A DNA stretch of 64,000 nt. It comes from Trigonopsis variabilis (lineage: Eukaryota; Ascomycota; Trigonopsidomycetes; Trigonopsidales; Trigonopsidaceae). A program made the position numbers and the translations under genes. Location of the stretch: contig PPXM03000008.1 in the NCBI GenBank assembly GCA_003707065.3, positions 248,001 to 312,000 of the forward strand, given 5' to 3'. The notes below the pieces were generated by a model. The model made no database searches. It saw only the letters and a list, made by a program, of their open reading frames with translations, and was not told the DNA's origin. How positions within the stretch are numbered: the first letter of the stretch is position 1; each line of letters opens with the position of its first letter. This document shows positions 1-13,666 of this stretch, in pieces.

Positions 1-284
1 GGTTGATCATCCTCAATATGCTCTCAACTGTCATCTCAGACTTTCTCTGGGTCATTGCAATGCTCTTCACCTCGCCCTTGGTGGTTACTACAGGTCTTAG
101 TGCCACCATTCCCCTTGCTATGGCTGGAGACTTCTTTTTGCAGGGTCATTCAGCGGGATGGACCTATTATGTAGGTGCTTTCCTCGTCGCTATATCCTTC
201 ATCGTTGTTAATAGAGATGAAGAAGAGGATGCGGAGGCAGCGGTGGAAGAGCCATTTGCTGCAGGCAGTCCACCTTTATTATAA
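1..284 (+). CDS. SLC35F5/YML018C-type transporter, C-terminal fragment
   Basis: Only the last 93 or so codons are in the window; the gene starts to the left. The frame (first full codon at base 3, stop 282-284) gives two hydrophobic helices separated by the motif SDFLWVIAMLFTSP and then TTGLSATIPLAMAGD. This pattern is typical of the last helices of the drug/metabolite-transporter superfamily branch that holds human SLC35F5 and yeast YML018C/THI74. After the last helix comes a short acidic, Glu/Ala-rich tail that should face the cytosol. The substrate of this branch is poorly known, so I name only the family. The next gene converges from the other strand after about 130 bp. Confidence 0.75.
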   Translation, partial: LIILNMLSTVISDFLWVIAMLFTSPLVVTTGLSATIPLAMAGDFFLQGHSAGWTYYVGAFLVAISFIVVNRDEEEDAEAAVEEPFAAGSPPLL

Positions 285-416
285 TATTTTATACAGTGCG
301 CATAGATTAGGTTGACTCGACTACGTTTTTATCAGAGAACAATTTGTCAGAATATTATTCATAGATACAATTCCGGGGCGCCTGTGTATTATGCGACAGT
401 GATTTCGTAAAAGTCG

Positions 417-1364
417 TCAAGCGGAGAGAGTTATTTGCTGTCCACGAGAAATAGCTTCGAACGCTCGCTCCAAACGTTCGAACTGTTTGCGGTGTCGTTG
501 CTCACGCTGCAATGTGTCGTGGAGCTTCTTTTCCAAGGCGGCCCGGATCCGACGTTCGTTAGCAACTCTTCGAGTAGTTTCCTCGAGCATTGTGGCCGAT
601 AATTCTTGCATTTCTTGCTTTAATCGAGCAAGGTTTGCTTCGGCTTCACGTCGCAGTTCTCGTTCCCTGACTAGATGAAGACTCATGTCTGATTCATTGG
701 TGGACCACGACAGGTGCGAATCAGACTTGCTATCAAGCGAAGAATAGTCGCGTTCACTTCCTGGAGAAGGTAAAACGAGCGTACGCAGTTCTGTATGAGA
801 TTCTCTTTTGGATTCGAGCCGCGGGATTGAAGTCGTTACTCGGTGTCCTCTAAGAAATTGGACTTCCTCTTCCAATTCGGATATTCGGTCCACTAGAAAT
901 GTTAGTACATAGCAAATATGAGGCTTGAGATAGCATGCAGCTATGGTACTTGTAAATCTGCAACTACTGTAGAAGACATCAAGAAGCCTGAAATACTTAC
1001 TCGCGGCAGCAGCACTTAAAGATAGGTCTTGTAATTGTTGTTCTAGTATAATGACTCTTTCCTGCTCTCCTCTGGATCCCGGAAGACAAGTTGGGCTAAG
1101 GCTTTTCAAAGAAGAATTATGAGATATTGAAGATGACAAGGAGTTGGAAGATTCAGAGCTAGAGAGTGTTTTCATGGTTGTCTGTATATCAACTGAAGGA
1201 GCAAGGACTAGACTAGGTTTCAATTGGTCTGTTGAAGTTAACCGCTTAGGATCTTCTGATTTAGACTCGTCTTCACTCGGACTCGATTGGTTTTGCTTTT
1301 TGTCAGCTGTCTCAGCTTCTGGCTGAGAGCTTGAGGGACCGATGCGCCAGCCGAAGATACCCAT
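417..1364 (-). CDS. coiled-coil protein, function unknown, one intron
   Basis: Two exons, 1364..1001 and 892..417, give about 279 residues. The 108-nt intron (893..1000) has GTAAGT, a TACTAAC branch site and a TTTCTAG acceptor. It is a multiple of three without a stop, so a continuous reading frame also exists through it. The N-terminal half is Ser-rich and low in complexity. The C-terminal 130 residues are charged with heptad-like Leu spacing (RELRREAEANLARLKQEM and later helices), predicting a long coiled coil. A second ATG at 1382 would add six residues; I prefer 1364 because MGIFGWRIG looks like a natural N-terminus. I do not recognise the family. A cytoskeletal or scaffold role is only a guess. 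Confidence 0.6.
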   Translation of the reverse strand: MGIFGWRIGPSSSQPEAETADKKQNQSSPSEDESKSEDPKRLTSTDQLKPSLVLAPSVDIQTTMKTLSSSESSNSLSSSISHNSSLKSLSPTCLPGSRGEQERVIILEQQLQDLSLSAAAASKYFRLLDVFYSSCRFTSTIAACYLKPHICYVLTFLVDRISELEEEVQFLRGHRVTTSIPRLESKRESHTELRTLVLPSPGSERDYSSLDSKSDSHLSWSTNESDMSLHLVRERELRREAEANLARLKQEMQELSATMLEETTRRVANERRIRAALEKKLHDTLQREQRHRKQFERLERAFEAISRGQQITLSA

Positions 1365-2512
1365 TACTTTTATTTCAAACAATCAAGCTTTGCAACACAA
1401 AAAGATTCTTCTTTGACGACCCAAACAAGGAAGACGGTGGATCAGAAACGGGCTTCACGGCCACAAACGCACCCCTTTGCAAGGGTGAGAGCCGTACGTA
1501 CTGCGGCAAGAGCGGGAAGTCGGTTAAAGACAAAGATTCAAATGACCTTCGCTAAATTTGAAAAAGGTCAGTAAGTTTGGATTTAGAAAAGAATATGATG
1601 GTAAATTTAATTGAGCGCTTTTATGAGAATTTACGATCAAACTTGTCGAATTCCCTCGTCTTTTCAGGCGCGCGGCCCAAAAGTAGACGCGATCAATTAT
1701 TCCCCTTTTGGGTTAATTACGAGCGATAACCTCACTAAAGCTTGGGCTTTCCCAAGTCTGGTAACGTGTAAAGAGCAACCATGGAATGAATCAAAGACTC
1801 TATGCATTCCCTACTTCCATATCCTACACGTCTTTATTTAAAAGAATATTGGAAAGGGACTAGTAAGAAATCTTGTCTCGGAGCTTCTGCTCTCTGACCA
1901 ACCCACTGGAGACAATAAAAAAGCAATACAGTTTGAGATTCGTCTCGTGCCTGTGCCTGGACATGTACCTGAAAATAAGGTGGCCTTTAATAAATGCGAT
2001 TATACGTTTTATTAATGAAGTACAGATATCGTATAGTCATAATATCACGACAAGAAGGAACCAGCTGGATGAGCATCATCCATGAAAACATCAAAAGCTG
2101 GTACATCTCATAATACTATATGGCTGAGTCTTAAAATTGTTTCTGATATCACTGGCTAATACAATTGCATCGTATATGCAAGCAGCCAAGTTATCGCTCA
2201 GCTGAGATTTTTTCTAGCACATATTGGAAAAAACAGCTTGATGCCACTGTCAACTCGTACGATCTGACAGAGGATGCCGATAGATTATAATATGAGCGTG
2301 CGTTGATGATGAAAGCAAGACATTGCCCAAGATACTAAGACACGATGATATTGTTACCTTTCTTCATTTCTTCTGTGACCACTTGTCTGTATCATAACGT
2401 CATCTTTGTTCTCTATATCCGACGTGGCCGCGTCTAATATCCCAATCAATGTAACTTACTTTCGGTCGGGTTTCGAGACAACGCTGCTTCTCCACACTGC
2501 TTGACTTTAACG
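1365..2512. other. intergenic, about 1.1 kb, divergent promoter region
   Basis: The region lies between the starts of the coiled-coil gene (minus) and SCOT (plus). Short open frames here have biased, unprotein-like composition and no splice-linked partners. AT-rich stretches sit around 1600-2050. I see no tRNA, no repeat family and no element ends. Confidence 0.5.
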
Positions 2513-4048
2513 ATGTCGGTGGCATTCTTTCGACCCCGAACGATTCCTGTGAGCCTGCGAACGATCATTCGCGGTTGCCGTGGGTTTTCTCGATCGTTCA
2601 TAGCTCGTAAGACAAAGGTACTGAGGTCCGCGGATGAGGCTGTAGCGGATATACCTTCAGGGTCGGTATTATTATGTGGAGGATTTGGACTTTCCGGAGT
2701 GGCTAACACACTTATCAATGCAATTGCTGCAAGAGGAAAAGAGTCGGTTAATGATCTGACTGGTGTATCCAACAATTGCGGTCTTGACGGAAAAGGTCTA
2801 TCTAAACTACTCTCGTCAAAGCAAATTTCCAAGATGATTTCTTCTTATATCGGGAAGAATAAAACGTTTGAACGAATGTTTCTGGATGGTGAGATCGAGT
2901 TGGAGCTTACGCCTCAAGGGACCATTGCCGCCAAAGTTTGGGCTGCTGGCGCTGGAATACCTGCTTTATATACACCCACAGGGGTAGGAACGTGGGTTGA
3001 GGAAGGGAAACTACCTTATAGATACGATGATAAAGGGCAAGTGGTAAAAATGTCTAAACCAAAAGAGACTCGAACCTTTAAGGGCCGAACCTACATGCTA
3101 GAAGAGGCTCTTCCTGGAGATTTTGCTCTTATAAAGGCTTACAAGGCAGACAGCGAAGGTAATTGCTGGTTCCATGGCTCTGCTAGAAACTTTAACCAGG
3201 TGATGGCCAAAGCTGCGACAGTGACTATAGTTGAGGCCGAGCATATTGTGGAGCCCGGAGAAATCTTACCTGAGAATGTACATCTTCCTGGAATCTATGT
3301 CCACCGGATTGTCCAGTCCACGGCGCCAAACGAGATTGAGACCTTGAAGTTTCGGGATCCTAACGATCAAGGTGGACTGCCACCAATACGGGACCATCGG
3401 GAAATTATAGCCGCTAGAGCGGCAAAAGAATTCAAGGATGGGTCTTCGGCTAACCTTGGGGTTGGAATTCCTACCTTGGCGCCCAGCTATCTTCCTGCTG
3501 GTATTAAGGTCAACCTCCAGTCTGAAAATGGCATCCTAGGCCTAGGTCCTTATCCTCTTCCCGGCGAAGAAGATCCTGATCTTATCAATGCTGGCAAAGA
3601 GACTACAACATTACTGCCAGGGGCTTCCATATTCGGGTCAGAAGACTCCTTTGGGATGATTCGCGCCGGTAAAGTCAATCTCACAATGCTGGGAGCAATG
3701 CAAGTCTCTCAATATGGTGATCTTGCCAATTGGGCCTTACCTGGTAAAGTCAAAGGAATGGGGGGTGCAATGGACCTTGTTTCCAATCCTATTAAAACTA
3801 AGGTCATTGTCGTGACTGAACATACAAACAAGAAAGGAATTCCCAAGATCGTTGAGCAATGCACGTTCCCTCTGACGGGAGCTAGATGTGTCTCGAGAAT
3901 TATTACGAATCTAGCTGTTTTTGATGTCGACCATGAGAAGGGTCTCATTCTGATTGAGAAGATCGATGATATCAGTCTCGATGAACTCGAAGCAAAAACG
4001 GCTGCGCCCTTCAAAGTTTCGGAGAACTTGAAATCTTACGATATATAA
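2513..4048 (+). CDS. OXCT1: succinyl-CoA:3-ketoacid CoA-transferase, mitochondrial
   Basis: Single-exon gene of 511 residues. It transfers CoA from succinyl-CoA to acetoacetate (ketone body or acetate metabolism) in the mitochondrial matrix. The first 30 residues are rich in Arg and Ser and lack acids ([21 protein letters not shown]), as expected for a presequence. The subunit A half follows ([18 protein letters not shown]), then a linker, then the subunit B half. The catalytic glutamate is in the motif [10 protein letters not shown], Glu338 (codon 3524-3526). Length is close to the family norm of about 520. The ATG at 2513 is chosen because the only earlier in-frame starts are non-ATG. Confidence 0.95.
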   Translation: MSVAFFRPRTIPVSLRTIIRGCRGFSRSFIARKTKVLRSADEAVADIPSGSVLLCGGFGLSGVANTLINAIAARGKESVNDLTGVSNNCGLDGKGLSKLLSSKQISKMISSYIGKNKTFERMFLDGEIELELTPQGTIAAKVWAAGAGIPALYTPTGVGTWVEEGKLPYRYDDKGQVVKMSKPKETRTFKGRTYMLEEALPGDFALIKAYKADSEGNCWFHGSARNFNQVMAKAATVTIVEAEHIVEPGEILPENVHLPGIYVHRIVQSTAPNEIETLKFRDPNDQGGLPPIRDHREIIAARAAKEFKDGSSANLGVGIPTLAPSYLPAGIKVNLQSENGILGLGPYPLPGEEDPDLINAGKETTTLLPGASIFGSEDSFGMIRAGKVNLTMLGAMQVSQYGDLANWALPGKVKGMGGAMDLVSNPIKTKVIVVTEHTNKKGIPKIVEQCTFPLTGARCVSRIITNLAVFDVDHEKGLILIEKIDDISLDELEAKTAAPFKVSENLKSYDI

Positions 4049-4110
4049 AAAGAATACTATAACCACTTGACTACTTCTCCAGTGCTTCCCTATATACATT
4101 ATGCGTATTC

Positions 4111-5412
4111 TTACTGAGTAGTACATTGAGGTATATTTGGTTCATCATTATCATCCTCATGATCTTCAAACATTTCAGCTCCTTTCCCGTACTTAAGGCG
4201 TTAGTTGAATTAGATAGTAGACACATACCTCCGACGCCGAAGCTGGCTCTACTTCTACCTCTTCCACTTCTCCAGACGCTTGGACCGGAGGAATTGGCGG
4301 TAAGATCTTCCTAATAGTATCCATGGTTGCAGCATCACAACACCAGTTATCTGGCGGGAACATGATATTAACTTCTATAAATAAGTCACCGCGCGGCAAT
4401 TCTCTGGTCTCGGGCATGCCATCACCTTCCACTTTGAATACATCACCGGGTTTCAAAACTTTGTGGTGTGGGCTCTTGAACCGAATTGCACGCCCGTCGA
4501 GATGTTGCAAGACGACGCGATCAACCTTAGTAATAGCCTCGGCAAGAGAAACATCGATCTTGGCCCACAGATCGTTACCTTTACGTTTGAACACAGGATG
4601 AGGCTTGACGCGGACGGTAATTACCACATTTCCCGTCTTTTTCCCTGGTTCCTCGTCTGCCGCTTCAGGAATAACAATTTTGTAGCCATCATAGGCTCCC
4701 CTAGGTCGATAAATTGTAAACACCCGGTTTTCTTCAACAACACCTTCACCATGGCATTTTTTACAGCGATCTTTATCCCGAATAAAGGACCCGTTGCCTC
4801 CACAGACTGTACAGCGCATCATTTGCCGGGTATACATGCCTTTACCGACAGGCTCGATGCCCACTCTGAATCCCTCTCCGTCACAAGCGTCACATTTCTT
4901 TCTCTGACATCCTTTTTTAGTGCCAGTTCCTGTGCAGTTCGAACAAATGACATTCCTACTGATCGCAATCTTCTCATCTTTTCCCCCCTTATATAAATCT
5001 TCCAGAGACACTGGAAGATCAAGTTTTGCATCTGCTGTCGATCCCCCCCTCGAATAAAAACGCTGAGCATTGAAAAATGCTTCAAATCCTCCATCTTCCT
5101 GCGGTGGCTCTTCAAACATATCGTCTCCGAACCGATCGTAGTCGGCTCGTTTCTGATCTATAACTTAGTCTTGGTAGTCTGCATTCACTAACCATCGGAT
5201 AGGACTTCATAAGCAGCCATGATTAGTTTGAACTTCTCTTCTGCCTCCACACGCTCATCTTCCGGAACCTTATCGGGATGAGTCTCTAACGCTGCCTTTC
5301 GATATGCTTTTTTGATCTCTGTCGAAGATGCATCCCGAGCCACCCCTAAAATCTCGTAAAAAGAAAGCTCTGGCACTAAGGTTTTAGGACCCGCACAAAT
5401 GTTAATCTTACT
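4111..5412 (-). CDS. XDJ1: type I DnaJ/Hsp40 co-chaperone with CaaX end, split start codon
   Basis: Hsp70 co-chaperone of 397 residues built from four coding pieces: 5412, 5375..5193, 5157..4229, 4191..4111. Introns are 36, 35 and 37 nt. The J domain has HPDK (SFYEILGV ... ETHPDKVP). Four zinc repeats follow: [32 protein letters not shown]. The C-terminal substrate domain comes next. The Gly/Phe linker is nearly absent, which resembles yeast Xdj1 more than Ydj1. The last 81-nt exon ends in PQCTTQ, a CaaX-type farnesylation signal, so the protein is probably lipid-anchored. The frame upstream of [11 protein letters not shown] has no ATG; joining base 5412 (A) to 5375-5374 (TG) across a GTAAGA...TTAG intron makes the start. 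An in-frame stop lies 12 nt upstream. Confidence 0.9.
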
Positions 5413-7578
<2,166 letters not shown>

Positions 7579-7662
7579 AAGGTTCAGAGACATGTATATA
7601 GACTGTTCTCCCATGTAAATATAATAAAAATTTATGAGATGATAGTGGCGCCATGCTCGAGG

Positions 7663-8781
7663 TCAAGAGGAAAATAGCCAAGATTTTACTGACTGGGATA
7701 TGAGTCCATGAGCTTCTTCGGAAGAAACTTTATTGGTATCGCCGATAATTCTGTTAAGCTCTGCAGCCTTAGAATCACTAAGATGACCCGTTCGGTCAAA
7801 GATGGCATCAAGGTCGAAATCAGCGCCAGTGAAACGGGATACTTTTCGGCTAAGATCTGATATTTGAGATGAGATAAACTCACGATTGGATAGTAAGGGC
7901 GACGAGGATAGAGTAGCGACCCAATATTTGCTCCACAAAAGCTCAAAAAGCTTGTCATCGACAGAAGATTTGAAAAAAGAGATATCCAGCGGGTAGTATC
8001 TAAGGGTTAGCGTCTTTGAGGAAGTATAAAACGAACGTATTCGAATGTGCTCCAAAATCTTCCATTTTGGCCAAAGGAACAGATTGATGCTCAGCATCGA
8101 TACCTTCCGGTGCTTTATAATTTTCAGGATAGGTCCGAAACGCCCCAATATCTACTTTTCCGGCCGAAATGGTACGGTTGGGGTCGATCTAAAGTGTGTC
8201 AGAAAGTTCCATAAGACATATTACCACTACTGCAAGAAAAGGGTCTTGATACTGCTGGTTTTGACTTTGAGTACCAACGTCAATTCCGGAGAGCCAACAA
8301 CCATACCCAGGATGCGAATGATACCAGCCCACTATATTTTCTTTGCGACCCACATCTTTTAGATCGTCGAGATAGCCAACCATGTATTCATAGGCCTCTG
8401 CTTGAGGATTGACCCGAGTTTCTGTTCCTTCAACCGGTAGTGGAAAAGAATCCATCACCACAATAGTGTCTCCTTGGACTTTGCCTGTCATCATCCCCAT
8501 AACCTCAATCGATCCTCCTGATCGAGCATGAATCGTCTTGAAAATTATTAGATACATACAGATTAAACATACCATTTTTATCAACGCCACTGCTGATATC
8601 ATTGTTCGTTTGAAGTAATTAGGACTCGACGTCAGCAAAGAAAGGAACTTAAATCTCACTCTTCTTTCCATGGACGTGCATTTAGTAGCCTTTTCTGCTC
8701 AGCTTCATCATATTTGTAAAGTCTATCATTATTCTGGATATTATTTTCCAACTCAAACGTCCGCAGCGCCCTTTCTGTCAT
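7663..8781 (-). CDS. RRI1: COP9 signalosome subunit 5, MPN+/JAMM deneddylase
   Basis: Five exons (8781..8660, 8624..8573, 8536..8225, 8188..8037, 7999..7663) give 324 residues; introns are 35, 36, 36 and 37 nt. CSN5 removes Nedd8/Rub1 from cullins. The JAMM metal site is complete: Glu69 (SIEVMG), His131 and His133 (YHSHPGYG), Asp144 (LSGID). N-terminal RPWKEDPNYFKR and later [20 protein letters not shown] are signature CSN5 stretches. The PSMD14/Rpn11 relative lacks this N-terminal NNIQ...YKYD segment. The donor of intron 4 is the weak GTTCGT, but frame and homology ([12 protein letters not shown]) support it. Confidence 0.93.
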
Positions 8782-8944
8782 GACGGGGGCTCGACTAAAA
8801 CTCCCAAAGTGTACGAAAGATACAAGACGATACCGGGTTTCGAGAGATAACTAGGTAAGGCTGTCTGACCTGAAGCTTACAAACGCTCTTCATAGAAGTA
8901 ACAAGAAGTGAGACTGATGAAGTCTATTGCTAATAAGATCATTT

Positions 8945-9313
8945 ATGGATGAGAAAAGAGTTCAACAAATAAAATCATGGATCGGTGATACACAATCTCC
9001 TAGGAAAGGACGGCCATCACATAAAAATCATGTTAGGAAAACTATTTTCCCCTGGCAAAATAATAAAAAGATGACCAATATACAGTCAGAAGGTTCAATT
9101 CCTTCTTACTATCGCAATCTTGCTCGAAAAATGAGTACAGAAACAATGAATGAAATAGTTACTCCATCTTGGAATCTTATGGACAATCAGGGGCCGATCA
9201 AAAAGCAGGAGCAAATATTATCCTCCCTCGTACAACAAAAAGAGGAAGAATTGAACCGCCAAAAGGTGCTACTTAAAAGACTATATGAGTTGACAAGAAT
9301 GTACAGAAAATAG
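8945..9313 (+). CDS. small charged protein, unrecognised
   Basis: An ATG-started frame of 122 residues with no intron needed. It is basic, with KKM and RK clusters in the first half, and ends in a Lys/Glu/Gln-rich predicted helix (KKQEQILSSLVQQKEEELNR). It is divergent from CSN5 (starts 163 bp apart) and convergent with RRP5. No family is recognised. The AT-rich codon use (many AAA, ATA, AAT) differs slightly from the neighbours, and the frame could be spurious. The length without a stop in such AT-rich DNA and the helical C-terminus favour a real gene. Confidence 0.4.
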   Translation: MDEKRVQQIKSWIGDTQSPRKGRPSHKNHVRKTIFPWQNNKKMTNIQSEGSIPSYYRNLARKMSTETMNEIVTPSWNLMDNQGPIKKQEQILSSLVQQKEEELNRQKVLLKRLYELTRMYRK

Positions 9314-9369
9314 CGAGACTATTAGTCGAAGGACTATTGAACAGTATTTACTCAATTATCGTACAAATT

Positions 9370-12300
9370 TTACACAGACTCTTCATATTTTTCCCGTTTC
9401 TGCTTGAAGAAGCTCTCCTGTTTAGTCGATAGATTCATAGCCAATACCCGATCAAATAATTGCTCGACAACATCTTTGTCACCGTTAGCAATCTCGAGAT
9501 CTAAAATCACATTCCAGGCATCGTATCTTTTAGGATATCCACTAATCAGGCCTTCATATAGCGTCCGGCCCCGTTCAACCTCTCCATATTTGAATTCAAG
9601 TCGAACAAACTTAAGGCCAGTTTCCACGTCTAGCTTGGTTAGAATTAGCTCATATCGCTTGATAACTCACGTTTTTTGGGAGGTAAGGCCTGTAAAGACC
9701 GTTCCAATAAAGCCCTACCTTCATCCTTTTTACCATTTTCCATCAAAAAGGAGGCAAAGCCAACCCAACTATCAAGATCCTGTGAAAACTTCTTTATGAT
9801 GACTTTATACAATGCCTCCGCGTTCTCAACCTTTCCGCTTTGAATGTAGATCTTTACCAATCGTTGATGGATGGTTTTGGAATCCATAGCTTTGCATGCC
9901 TCCTTGAACGTCTGATCAATCGTCTCGTCAGTGCCAAAACTATTTTCCAAATTCAACAAAGCGATCCAGATATTCATTTTCTCTTGGTCTTCTCTGAAAT
10001 TTATCGTCTTCAACGCTCGACGCGCAATTTCTCGTGCGCCATCAATTTCACTCAACTGAAGCTTGAACGCCATATAATTCATCCATAGAACAGACGAGTC
10101 CGGGTTACTAATAAGAAGACGCTCAAAATCGGATATCGAATCGGGGGCCTTCGAATCAAGATCACCAGTCTTATCGTGCTGGTACTCAAATCTTCGCCGT
10201 TTCTTTTTACTGATTAAATCGCCATTTGCATTCCTATCTTGCTCATCTTCATGGTCTTCGTCACTGAGGAAACTCTGTTCTAAAAATTGGGCTGTCCAGT
10301 CAAAGCCAGTCACATTCAGACCATCTGCACTGGCTTGTTCAACATCCTTCAATTCGACGTCATTTTCCTTTCCAGAATCAGAATCATGCAGTTTCAAGTC
10401 TAAAGTCTCTTCATCATCTTCACTGCCAGATTCAGATTCGAGATCAGAGTCGGCGTCGGATTGAGAGCCTGACAATCGCTCAGAATCTACTTCGTCGTCT
10501 GAAAAATAGGAAGCTTTTAATCCCAAAGACAAGCGATGATTTTCACTGTCGAGGTTCAAGATCTTGACCTTTACACGGTCGCCCGGTTTAAAGATCTCTC
10601 GAGCGTCGACGATTCCTTCATCAGAGATCTCAGAGCGATGGCATAGCCCTGAGACTCTATCAGTGTTGTCTAAGAGGATAAACACGCCAAATTCCTCAGC
10701 TCGCCTAACAGTACCCATAGTAATAGAGCCTTCTTCCAACTGGTCCATTTGTAACCGTCCTACCGAGTCTTTGGTCATGTCACTTTGCTTCAGAGACATC
10801 TCAACGCGCTTGCTTCTCGGATCTTTAACGACGATCTTACCTTTGACTCGCTGTTTAATGGAGAAATTTTTTTTCCAATCTTTGACATAGGCATCAGAGA
10901 GATCCCTGATTTTCACTAGAGCGGTCAACTTTGGACCAAGCAAAACAAATAGACCGCAGTCCGCGATATTCTTGATATATCCCTCAACAATATCATTGAC
11001 ATTGATCTCATCGAATTTGTAGTTGACTTTTCTTGATTTGGTTCCTTTCTCAAGGGACTGGTGGGGTTGAATTTCCTCTTTCGGCTTTTCAAAGGATAAC
11101 AGGAAGCGATTTTTGGCGGTGTCAATTTCAATGACATACACTGTGACAGAATTGCCAATGCTTAACTCATCCCTTTTCGACTTGGTCAAATTATTTGGTA
11201 CCAGTCCGGTCAATCTACCGCCGAACCTTATGAAGATCCCGAAGGAGGTAATATTTCTCACAATTCCTACCAATTCTTGGCCAATTTCGAGTTGTGAAAA
11301 CTCAGTGGGGAATTTATCTTCTTTAACGGCCTCAATTATAGATGGCTTCATGGTTAGAGAGACAGTTTGACGAGATTGAAACTTGTCTAGAACAGCCAAT
11401 TCCTTCAATTTTCGTCCAGCAACGATCTTCTTGAAGCTTGAATTTGCTTTGGACGACCCTCCATCACATAGTTGATTAACATTTAAGACGCCTTTGATCG
11501 TATTAGACTGATCACCAATACCAAGTTCTAGAACAGCGTATTCCTTAGATTTTTCAATCACTGTTCCATCAACTATTGAGCCTTCTTTTAGATCATTGAA
11601 AAGATCTTTGCTCGATTCTGTTTCAATTGGTTTAGAAAGAATGCAGCTGACCTTCAGTTGGTCCTCTGAAGGATTGGAATAAGTCACTTTACACATGACA
11701 GTCTGGCCAAGAGAGAGCTGATCAGATGGTTTCTCTATGTAAGCTTCACTAATCTCTGACAACGGAAGAAAGGCGCGCACTCTGTTAAAGAATTCCAAGA
11801 TAGCACCCTTAGCGCTCAAGGAAATGACGGTTCCAGGCGATTTCGTACCGATGGGAACATCATATGACTCAATTTCAGTCTCATCAGAACCCACCAGTGA
11901 CTTCTTAAGTGTGAGTCTGATTCTCTTCTTAGAGGGATCAATATCTAACACACGGGCCTTGACGGCCGATCCTACTCGGAACTTTCTCTCTGGAAACTGC
12001 AAGTGAATGTCACTATAATGGCTCTCTGGTACAAATCCCGTGATACCATCGTCAATTTTCACCAATAATCCATTAGCGAGAAATTTATCGACTTTTCCTG
12101 AGACAATATCGCCACAGTGAACATCAGAGAAAGTTAGGTAGCGGCGATCGAGAACAGATTGCTTCATAGACAGGATGAGAATTCCATCAATGGGTGACCA
12201 ACCCACAGCTCGACACTTATGAGAGGAATTGAGCTTGTAAGGACCGGACTGAGCAGAAAGGGCCTCCACTTTCTCATCTGATAAGCGAGATATATGAACA

Positions 12301-13558
12301 AAACCCAAAACGTCATTACCACAGTCAAGGAAAAGACCCAATGAAGGAAGAACACTCTTAACCAAAGCTTCATTGAATATCTGACCGACAGTGTAGGGAG
12401 CATCTACTGTATTCTCATTAAAATTCATCTGCTTCATAACATTTGGCAGTCTAGACAGTCTAAGCTGCCGACCATCAAATGACGAATGAGCGGAAGTGAT
12501 CCTAGCTTTTATAGCATTTCCTTCTTTGTAATGTTCACTAATAGATGCTTGATCATAATAGCCACAGTGGAACACGTCAATTATACCATCAACCAAGCCA
12601 AGTACTTTTCCTACTAGCCCAGAAGGACGCACTTCACTAAGGACTATTTCGACTAAAGTGCCCGGTAATAAGCTATCAACAGATAAAATGCTTTCCTGAT
12701 GAATTTTATTCGACTGACTTAACTCAACGGTTCGCCCGTTGGAAGATTCTTTTTTAACGACGGCCAATAGGACTTGACCTTCGTTGAGGTTTCCTTCAAA
12801 TTCCGATAGCCTGATAACTCCAGTGATTTCTTCAATTCCAAAATCCAGTAGCGCTACCTTATCTTCCACACTTTTAACGGTTCCCTGGATGCTTGTCCCC
12901 ACTAAAAGATCATCTTTAGATATATCTCGATTCACTGCTTGGGGCTCGATTGATAAATCTATTCGGAGATTTTTGACGCCAGCCTTCACCTTCTCTTGAT
13001 GTTCTTCTCTTCGATCAATAATAATACCTCTTATCCATTGACCTGTTTTAAATAGCGATCCTAACTCGGGCTCTTCTAAATCATCATCGGCATCTTCATC
13101 ATTCATCTGCTCAAGTATTTGCGTTAACTGCCTTGAGATATTTGTTATCGACACATGTCCAGTTAAGTTATTAGGTAGCGCTAGGATAAGTTCGTTTTCT
13201 CCTATATAACAGATTTGTCCAAGTACAGTAGTTCCACGGTCAAGATTTCGTTGCGAAAGGCCTTCGATTTTTGTCAAAGTTTCAACCTCGGTTTGGACTT
13301 TCTCATTCTTTCGTCTGTGTACTTTCTTTTTAGGCTTTCTTTCGACACTATCATCATTTTCGGCCTGAGAGTTAGAAGCAAAAATTGCTTTATTCATACT
13401 TCAAAGAGACCTTCATTCACTGCCTCTTTCACTTCCAATGGAGTCAAAGAAGATCCACCTCCTCTTGGAAAGGAGATCTCTTCATTGGTTTCAAGAATAC
13501 TGGTAACAGGCCTCGTATTATCATTCTCGTCGTCTCTTTTTCTTTTACTAGAACCCAT
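9370..13558 (-). CDS. RRP5: rRNA biogenesis protein Rrp5, S1 repeats plus HAT repeats
   Basis: Three exons (13558..13400, 13364..9671, 9629..9370; introns 35 and 41 nt) give about 1,370 residues. Rrp5 binds pre-rRNA in the nucleolus and is needed for both 18S and 5.8S rRNA. The N-terminus has the family motif SFPRGGG...LTPLEVKEA. A long array of S1 RNA-binding domains follows (for example GTVRRAEEFGVFILLDNTDRV and TVISLSAKGAILEFFNRV). An acidic stretch at about residues 1040-1130 precedes C-terminal TPR-like HAT repeats (FERLLISNPDSSVLWMNYMA). The first exon is needed to recover the conserved N-terminus and supplies the ATG. It is shorter than yeast Rrp5 (1,729), so some S1 units may be missing. 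Confidence 0.93.
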
Positions 13559-13666
13559 CTGTTCGAGTGTCCTTGTAACTTTACGGATTTAACAAAAAAA
13601 TTTTGGGACTTTTCTAATCGGTTACCCGGTTCTCCTACTGGGACTTTTTGTTACAGACACCCGCTA
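13559..13666. promoter_or_regulatory. 108-bp bidirectional promoter, RRP5 / TFIIIC subunit
   Basis: The start codons of RRP5 (minus) and the TFIIIC subunit (plus) are 108 bp apart, so both core promoters and 5' UTRs must share this interval. It contains an A/T run (AACAAAAAAATTTTGG). No TATA box is obvious. Confidence 0.5.

Noticed and set aside
487-678. Plus-strand Ser/Arg-rich frame
   Set aside because: It is antisense to the coiled-coil exon; its composition simply mirrors Glu/Arg codons of the true gene.
7663-8781. Proteasome lid Rpn11 instead of CSN5
   Set aside because: The N-terminal NNIQ...YKYD...RPWKEDPNYFKR block and [20 protein letters not shown] are CSN5-specific.
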